Origin: G020354085 sp964629975
GTDB lineage: Bacteria > Pseudomonadota > Gammaproteobacteria > Acidiferrobacterales > Sulfurifustaceae
Assembly (NCBI GenBank): GCA_964629975.1
Contig: CAZVUN010000112.1
Coordinates: 1-9,931, forward strand
Length of the DNA: 9,931 bases
Reading direction: 5' to 3'
How positions within the stretch are numbered: the stretch's first letter is position 1; every line of letters starts with the position of its first letter. Below are positions 4,928 to 9,931 of this stretch, one piece after another. The notes beneath the pieces were generated by a model, which had not been told where the DNA came from, searched no databases, and saw only the letters and a list, made by a program, of their open reading frames with translations. The translations under genes were made by a program, and so were the position numbers.

Positions 4928-6115
4928 ATGCAGCCTGACCCCCAGCACAAGCCGGTGAGCGGCCTGATCATGTCGGGCGGCGGCGCGCGCGCCGCCTACC
5001 AGGTCGGCGTGCTCAAGGCCATTGCCGAGCTGCTGCCGCGCGGTGCGCCCAACCCGTTTGCCGTGATCTGCGGCACCTCGGCCGGCGCGATCAACGCCAC
5101 GGCGCTCGCCATCTACGCGCGCAATCTCGACGAGGCGGTGCGCCGCCTCAACTTCGTGTGGAAGAACTTCCGCGTGCACCAGGTGTTTCGTGCCGACGTG
5201 CGCGGCATCATGGCCACCGGTCTGCGCTGGCTGGCGGCGAGCATGCTGGTCGGGCTCGGCAGGCGGAACCCGCAGGCGCTGCTCGACCGCGCCCCGTTGC
5301 GCCGGTTGCTCGAGAGCTACCTGCCGTGCGAACGCATCCAGGAGGCGATCGACGCCGGTTACGTGCGCGCGTTGTCGATCACGGCCTCGGGCTACAACTC
5401 GGGCGAGTCGATCACCTTTTACCAGGGGGTCGACTCGATCACCCCGTGGAAGCGCGCGCGCCGCATCGGCGCGGCCGCGCGCATCACCATCGATCATCTG
5501 ATGGCGTCCTCGGCGATCCCGTTCCTGTTCGGTGCGGTCAGGCTCAACCGCGAATACTTCGGCGACGGCTCGATGCGCCAGATCGCGCCGATCTCCCCGG
5601 CCCTGCACCTGGGCGCGGAGCGCGTGCTGGTGATCGGCGTGCGCCAGGAATCCACGGCCCAGGCGCCGCGTTCCGAGCCGGCCGAGTACCCGTCGCTCGC
5701 GCAGATCGCCGGCCATGTGCTCAACAGCATCTTCCTCGACAGCCTCGAGGCCGATCTCGAGCGCCTGCAGCGCATCAACAAGACCGTGAGCCTGCTGTCC
5801 GCGCAGCAGTTGCAGGAGGGCGGGGTGACGCTGCGCAAGGTCGAGGTGCTGGTGATCGCCCCGAGCCAGGACATCGGCAAGATCGCCGCCAAGCACGCGC
5901 ACCACCTGCCGCGTCCGGTGCGTTTCCTGCTGCGCGGCCTCGGCGCCACGCGCCGCAGCGGTGCGAATCTCATCAGCTACCTGCTGTTCGAGAAGCCGTA
6001 TTGCCGCGAGCTCATCGCCCTGGGCTACGCCGACGCCATGCAGCGGCGCGCGGAGATCCTCGCCTTTCTCGGCCAGGACGCACCAGGCGCCGCGGCCGCG
6101 CGCGCCGCGGGCTGA
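4928..6115 (+). CDS. Patatin-like phospholipase
   Basis: A 395-residue lipid acyl hydrolase of the patatin family. The oxyanion-hole block GGGARAAYQVGVLKAI spans 17-32, the nucleophile elbow is G49-T-S51-A-G53 (GxSxG), and the catalytic aspartate is D213 in YFGDGSMRQ, completing the Ser-Asp dyad. ASSAIPFLF (193-201) before the aspartate is also typical. All catalytic parts are present, so activity on phospholipid or lipid esters is expected; the substrate is unknown. No signal peptide is seen at the N-terminus (MQPDPQHKPVSGLIMSGGG), so a cytoplasmic or membrane-peripheral enzyme is likely. The C-terminal third (about 250-395) contains helices and a basic stretch (RPVRFLLRGLGATRRSG) that could contact membrane. 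ATG 4928 has no clear ribosome site; GGAG at 4903-4906 is too far upstream. The DUF2905 gene follows after six bases. Confidence 0.93.
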   Translation: MQPDPQHKPVSGLIMSGGGARAAYQVGVLKAIAELLPRGAPNPFAVICGTSAGAINATALAIYARNLDEAVRRLNFVWKNFRVHQVFRADVRGIMATGLRWLAASMLVGLGRRNPQALLDRAPLRRLLESYLPCERIQEAIDAGYVRALSITASGYNSGESITFYQGVDSITPWKRARRIGAAARITIDHLMASSAIPFLFGAVRLNREYFGDGSMRQIAPISPALHLGAERVLVIGVRQESTAQAPRSEPAEYPSLAQIAGHVLNSIFLDSLEADLERLQRINKTVSLLSAQQLQEGGVTLRKVEVLVIAPSQDIGKIAAKHAHHLPRPVRFLLRGLGATRRSGANLISYLLFEKPYCRELIALGYADAMQRRAEILAFLGQDAPGAAAARAAG

Positions 6116-6121
6116 CCGTCC

Positions 6122-6322
6122 ATGCAGCGCATGCTCATCGTCCTCGGCGTGGTGCTGCTGGTGCTCGGGCTGGCATGGCCGTGGCTGGCACGGCTCGGGC
6201 TCTTTCGCCTGCCCGGCGACATCGTGATCGAGCGCGAGAACTTCCGCTTCTACTTCCCGATCACCAGCATGATCCTGATCAGCCTGCTGTTGTCGTTCAT
6301 CCTGTGGCTGCTGCGCAAGTAG
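6122..6322 (+). CDS. DUF2905 small membrane protein
   Basis: A 66-residue protein with two transmembrane helices (about 4-25 and 46-64) joined by the loop LGLFRLPGDIVIERENFRFYFPITS. The pattern GxxxRLPGDIxxxRxxxxxxxPxxxxxxxS is the signature of the DUF2905 family, which has no assigned function that I know of. It starts six bases after the patatin stop and is almost certainly co-transcribed, so a role with the phospholipase at the membrane is possible but unproven. Its stop lies two bases from the stop of the convergent membrane-protein gene, leaving no room for a separate terminator. Confidence 0.9.
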   Translation: MQRMLIVLGVVLLVLGLAWPWLARLGLFRLPGDIVIERENFRFYFPITSMILISLLLSFILWLLRK

Positions 6323-6324
6323 GC

Positions 6325-7437
6325 TCACGGGGTGCGAATCGCACGCGCCGCCCACAAAAACAGCACGAGCGCCGCACCCGCCACGGCATAGCCGGCGCGC
6401 ACCCCGAACAGCAGCAGCACCCCGCCACCCAGGAACAGCGCGGCACGCAGCGCGCCCCCGCGTTGCAGGCGGCGGCGCTGTTCCTCGTGCCAGGCGCCGG
6501 GCGCCGCCGGCCGCCGCCACAGGGGCAGCAGGTGGCTCAAGGCCCCGGTCACGAGCGGCAGCAGGAAGGCGGCGAACAGCGCCGCCACCGCATGCGTGGC
6601 CAGCAACCAGCGCTCGCCGTGTGCCACACCGGCGAGGAGCAGCAGCGCGAGCCCGAGCAGCGCGGCGGCGAGCGACGGCGCCGCGCCGTGGCACACAAAG
6701 ATCTGCCTCCGAAAGAGCGACCACCACGCGTGCGCGAGACGCGCGAGCACGCCCAACCACAGGGCCGCACCGACATAGCCGAGCAGCGGCAGCCACGCCG
6801 CGCCAGCGGCGATGAGCACCGTGCCGCCGAGCGCCCACGGCAGATCGGTGCGCAGCCGCCGCGCGGCGTCGGGATCGGATCGGCCAAGGACCGTTGGCAT
6901 GAGCACCTGCAGCGTGCCGACCGCGGTGAGTGCCACGAAGCCGAGCGTATTGAGGTGCAGGTGCACTCGGCGCAGGGCCAGATAGTGCTGCGGCCACAGG
7001 TGCATGGCGAGCAGCGCGCCCAGCGCCACGCCGAGACAACCGAGGGCGGCGAGATACCAGGAGAGGCCGGGATGCGGCGCGCCCAGGCTGCGGCGCGCGC
7101 GCCGCAGCATCCACGCGCCAACGCTCAGCGCAGCGCCGAGCGCGAGCAGCGCGCCGGCGTCGATCAGCAGCGCGGTCGGCCGGATGCTGAGAAACGCCAG
7201 CACCGGCGCGCTGCCCGCCACGAGCGCCACCGCGGGCATTGAGCGCATGATGCCTGCGGGCGCGCGGGTGCGCGTCAGCACCGGCACGAAGTAGAGCATG
7301 GCCGCGAGGATGAGCGGCAGGATGCCGACCGACAGCACGAGGTGGGTGAGTGCCAGCGCCGGCGCGCGCTCGAATGCCGCGAGCGCCAGGGCGACGGCGA
7401 GCGCCGCGAGAGTGAGCCAGGCAGCCGCGTGCGCCAT
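6325..7437 (-). CDS. Polytopic membrane protein related to heme-copper oxidase subunit I-like proteins
   Basis: A 370-residue, strongly hydrophobic protein with roughly ten predicted membrane helices. The central signature is LRRVHLHLNTLGFVALTAVGTLQVLMPTVLG (about 156-186), like the HxHLNxxGF...G...P motif of cbb3/NOR subunit I-like and NnrS-like membrane proteins, where histidines can bind heme. Other histidines occur near helix ends: HLWPQH (146-151), ATHA (H282) and LSHLLPLW (H302). The full set of ligands for a catalytic heme-copper site is not recognisable, so an oxidase is not claimed; heme binding, metal handling or electron transfer are options. The start is ATG 7437 or the adjoining GTG 7440, both with a poor ribosome site. 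It lies 25 bases after the flavoprotein stop and is probably the last gene of that operon. Confidence 0.75.
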   Translation of the reverse strand: MAHAAAWLTLAALAVALALAAFERAPALALTHLVLSVGILPLILAAMLYFVPVLTRTRAPAGIMRSMPAVALVAGSAPVLAFLSIRPTALLIDAGALLALGAALSVGAWMLRRARRSLGAPHPGLSWYLAALGCLGVALGALLAMHLWPQHYLALRRVHLHLNTLGFVALTAVGTLQVLMPTVLGRSDPDAARRLRTDLPWALGGTVLIAAGAAWLPLLGYVGAALWLGVLARLAHAWWSLFRRQIFVCHGAAPSLAAALLGLALLLLAGVAHGERWLLATHAVAALFAAFLLPLVTGALSHLLPLWRRPAAPGAWHEEQRRRLQRGGALRAALFLGGGVLLLFGVRAGYAVAGAALVLFLWAARAIRTP

Positions 7438-7462
7438 CACCCGTGCCCGGCGCCAGCGGGCG

Positions 7463-9931
7463 TCACACGCGCGCGACCTTGCCCGAGGCGAACAGGTGGT
7501 CGAGCCACAGGTTGGCGAGGTGTTCCTGCACGCGGTTCTGCGCCAGGCGCTCGTCGAGGTTGTCGAGGTCGACGATGTCGAGCGGCTGGTCCTGCCACGA
7601 GCAGCTGAACACCGCCTTGGTGCGCTGGCCGGTGTGCGGGTCGATCTGCCACTGCAGGCACTGCGAGCACACGCCCTTCAGCATGCACTGCATGGGTGTG
7701 GAGATCGAGGCGGTCGTGGCCGGTTGCCTCGCGAGATAGGGCGCGAGTTCCCGGGCGCGCGCATCGCGCAGCCGGCGCACCAAGCGGCTGGCGCCGCTGA
7801 TCCACAGCCGGGTGATGTCCTCGAGCCGGATGGCCGGGGTCCCGAGCTGGCCGGTGGCGTACGCCACCAGGGCGTCGATGACATCGCCGCGGAAGCTGCA
7901 ATCCTGCGCGCGGCGCGGCGCGATCGGCGCGCCGTCGCGCGTCACCCACAACACCGCATCGGCCGCGGCCTCGAGCTCGTCGCGGTGGAACAGTTGCTCC
8001 GCCGTGTCGAGGGCCGCGACAAACAGCACGCGGTTGCCACCGGCGCGCAGCGCCGCGCCCACGCTGCAGAACTGCACGGCGCCCAGCACGCCGCCCACAT
8101 ACAGGTAGGTCTCGCCGCTTTTCTCGGCGGCGAAGGCGCGCACGCCGGTCGGGCCCATGCAGGCGATCGGGTCGCCGGGTTTGAGCGTGGCGATGAGGCG
8201 CGAGCTCGCGCCGTTTTCCAGCACGATCATCGACACGGTGCCGCGTTCCCGGTCGGCGCGCCGGCCATAGAGCGCGAGCGGCTCGGTCTGCAGTGCCGTA
8301 CCCTGCACCACGGGGGCATAGGTCTCGAAGGTCTGCACGCGAAAGAACTGTCCGGCGCGGAACTTGGCGGCGGCCTGCGGCGCGCGCACCGTGAGCTCGA
8401 CGATGCCGGGCGCGAGGCGCTCGACCTTCTCCACGCGTGCCGCCAGCCGCTCCTGCATGCGCGCGCGGAATGCCCGGTACTCCTCCAGCGTGCCGCGCGC
8501 GTCGGCGCGCGCACCAAACGCCGCGACGATCTGGGGGTAGGTCCTCTGCGCCGAGGCGACCGCCTTGACCACGCTGCCGTGGAACACCGGGTGCGTGTCG
8601 CCGAGGAAGCTCACGCGGTGTCCGTCGACACCATAAGAAGTAAACGCGCCGAAGTCCTGCTTGCAGTGGCCGAGGGTGGTCACGGCCTCGAGCGCCCCGT
8701 TGACGTCGCGGTGCGTGACGTACTGGCCCTTGTGCTTGGCGAAGTGACCCTTGTGTTCGAATTCGTAGGCGACGTTGGGGCGCGCACCGGTCGCGACCAG
8801 GATGGCGCGCGCCGGCAGCGTGATCTCCTCGCCGCTGTCGATCCAGTTGCCGTCGTCGCTGCGGCGGGCGCGCTTGCACACCAGCGCCACGGCCTGGCCG
8901 TCGGCATCGACCCGGACCGCCTTGGGCTCGAGGCCCTCGGCGTAGTAGATGCCCTCCTCGAACGCCTTGCTGATCTCTTCGTGGTTGCGCGTGTAGGCGG
9001 GCGAATCGTTCATGCCCTTGCGGTAGGCGATCGTGACGCCGCCCCACTGGCGGATGAGGCGCGCGAAGTCGGGGACCTCGTCGGCGCGCGCGGCGCGCGC
9101 GCGCTCGGCCAGCACCGCGCGGCCGTGTTCGAGGAATTCATCGAGGATGCGCCGCGCCGCTTCATCCAGACCGGCGCGGATCCGGTCTTCGCCGATCTCC
9201 TCGGCCAGCGCGCGGTAGCGGGCAAGGGTCTTCTCCACCTGCACGATGTAATAGGCCTGCACCTCCGTGGCGGTGTCGACACCGGTCAAGCCCCCGCCGA
9301 TCACCACCGCCGGCAGGCGCACCTGCAGGTTGGCGAGGCTCGCGGCGCGCGCCGCGCCGGAGAGCTGCAGCGCCATGAGGAAGTCGTTGGCCTGGCGCAT
9401 GCCGGGCGCGAGGCTGCCCGGCACCGGCAGCGCCTGCGGCAGCCCGGCTCCGATGCAGATGGCGATGTGATCGAAGCCGAGCGCCCAGGCGTCCTCGACC
9501 GTGAGCGTGCCGCCGAAGCGCACGCCGCCGAAGACCTGGAAGCGTTCGCGGCGCGCGAGCGACAGGTAGATGAGCTTGAGGAAGTTCTTGTCCCAGCGGT
9601 TGGTGATGCCGTACTCGGCGACCCCGCCGAAGCCGGCCATGACGCGCTGATCGAGCGCCTCCTCGAGCGCGCTATAGTCACGCACCGGCTGCTCGAGCAG
9701 CGCCGCCGGCAGCGGCTCGATCTTGAGGCCCTCGACCCCGACCACCGCGAAGCCTTCCATCAGCAGATGATGCGACAGCGTGAAGCCGGCCGGCCCCATG
9801 CCGAGCACCAGGGCCTTCAGCCCGTTGTACGGCTTGGGCAGCCACTGGCGCGCACGCAGCGGGTTCCAGCGGATCAGCAGGTCGTAGATCTCCACCCCCC
9901 ACGGCAGGCGCAGCACATCGGTCAGGATGCG
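7463..9931 (-). CDS. Multidomain flavoprotein oxidoreductase with C-terminal Fe-S motif (5'-truncated)
   Basis: 822 residues are visible; the frame stays open past the right edge, so the N-terminus is missing. Numbering is from the edge. Residues 37-470 form a GltD/NfnB-like two-dinucleotide-fold flavoprotein: FAD site LVLGMGPAG (41-49), NAD(P) site VVIGGGLTGVDTATE (209-223), and ATGARPN (380-386). Residues about 495-730 resemble a ferredoxin-NADP reductase/PyrK domain: FRAGQFF (524-530), MGPTG (592-596), and YVGGVLGAVQ (611-620). A C-terminal cysteine set C749-x5-C755-x2-C758-x18-C777 resembles the PyrK/NfnA [2Fe-2S] site. The architecture suggests electron transfer between NAD(P)H, flavins and an Fe-S centre; the partner is unknown. 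The usual flavin motif RPxS is replaced by EPLALY (550-555), and the first cysteine gap is five residues where PyrK has four. The region 224-330 is an extra helical insertion. The membrane-protein gene follows after 25 bases. Confidence 0.85.
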   Translation of the reverse strand, partial: RILTDVLRLPWGVEIYDLLIRWNPLRARQWLPKPYNGLKALVLGMGPAGFTLSHHLLMEGFAVVGVEGLKIEPLPAALLEQPVRDYSALEEALDQRVMAGFGGVAEYGITNRWDKNFLKLIYLSLARRERFQVFGGVRFGGTLTVEDAWALGFDHIAICIGAGLPQALPVPGSLAPGMRQANDFLMALQLSGAARAASLANLQVRLPAVVIGGGLTGVDTATEVQAYYIVQVEKTLARYRALAEEIGEDRIRAGLDEAARRILDEFLEHGRAVLAERARAARADEVPDFARLIRQWGGVTIAYRKGMNDSPAYTRNHEEISKAFEEGIYYAEGLEPKAVRVDADGQAVALVCKRARRSDDGNWIDSGEEITLPARAILVATGARPNVAYEFEHKGHFAKHKGQYVTHRDVNGALEAVTTLGHCKQDFGAFTSYGVDGHRVSFLGDTHPVFHGSVVKAVASAQRTYPQIVAAFGARADARGTLEEYRAFRARMQERLAARVEKVERLAPGIVELTVRAPQAAAKFRAGQFFRVQTFETYAPVVQGTALQTEPLALYGRRADRERGTVSMIVLENGASSRLIATLKPGDPIACMGPTGVRAFAAEKSGETYLYVGGVLGAVQFCSVGAALRAGGNRVLFVAALDTAEQLFHRDELEAAADAVLWVTRDGAPIAPRRAQDCSFRGDVIDALVAYATGQLGTPAIRLEDITRLWISGASRLVRRLRDARARELAPYLARQPATTASISTPMQCMLKGVCSQCLQWQIDPHTGQRTKAVFSCSWQDQPLDIVDLDNLDERLAQNRVQEHLANLWLDHLFASGKVARV

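Noticed and set aside
4856..7114. A very long minus-strand open frame (752 codons) opposite the patatin and DUF2905 genes
   Set aside because: It is antisense to two well-supported genes and out of frame with the membrane-protein gene. The translation is rich in Arg, Ala, His and Gln with no recognisable domain, as expected from high-GC DNA.
5158..7242. A 694-codon plus-strand open frame
   Set aside because: It runs through the patatin gene in another frame and then antisense to the membrane-protein gene; the composition is Arg/Pro/Gln-rich and no motif is seen.
7437..9047. A 536-codon minus-strand open frame within the flavoprotein gene
   Set aside because: It overlaps the motif-bearing flavoprotein frame and is Arg/Gly-rich with no coherent fold.
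1..9931. CRISPR arrays, tRNA or rRNA genes, transposases, attachment sites and phage genes
   Set aside because: No regularly spaced repeats, RNA-gene signatures or mobile-element proteins were seen on either strand; hflD alone is a host gene and does not indicate a prophage.

Overview
The window is high-GC DNA, densely coded on both strands, and looks like a gammaproteobacterial chromosome. The best lineage evidence is hflD (a gammaproteobacterial lysogenisation regulator) next to a complete RegB/RegA redox two-component system. Thiol-redox proteins, a small c-type-cytochrome-like protein, a periplasmic DsrE-fold protein and a large iron-sulfur flavoprotein suggest a respiratory, possibly sulfur-oxidising lithotroph. 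That lifestyle is inference; no Dsr, Sox, Hdr or carbon-fixation marker is visible. No tRNA, rRNA, CRISPR array, insertion sequence or phage gene was seen. No stretch above about 240 bases lacks a gene.

Layout. (1) 2-1160, plus strand: a tightly packed redox operon with a 5'-truncated thioredoxin-fold protein, an 86-residue exported protein with an unusual CX3CH heme-like motif, and a TlpA/ResA-type thioredoxin. (2) 1215-1631, minus: an exported DsrE-family protein with a CPMC motif, converging on the TlpA gene. (3) 1632-1864: a divergent control region with a TATAAT box placed so that the regB mRNA may be leaderless, and a full match to the RegA/PrrA half-site consensus. (4) 1865-3687, plus: regB-regA, overlapping by ATGA. 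(5) 3705-4352, minus: hflD, with its own near-consensus promoter (4418-4446). One hairpin holds the stop codons of both regA and hflD. (6) 4472-4732, minus: a DUF59/MIP18 iron-sulfur assembly factor. (7) 4733-4927: a divergent region with an 8-bp inverted repeat. (8) 4928-6322, plus: a patatin-like phospholipase and a DUF2905 membrane protein. (9) 6325-9931, minus: a large multidomain flavoprotein running off the right edge, followed by a polytopic membrane protein with an HLHLN motif like those of heme-copper oxidase subunit I relatives.

How the genes may work together. RegB reads quinone redox state and RegA controls respiratory and redox genes. The RegA-like box beside the DsrE-family gene suggests that this gene, regBA itself, or both are targets. 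The left operon pairs two CXXC thiol proteins with a cytochrome-like protein, which fits cytochrome or thiol maintenance in the periplasm. The flavoprotein and membrane protein on the right form a separate unit that could link NAD(P)H or ferredoxin electrons to the membrane. These links rest on gene order and motifs only.
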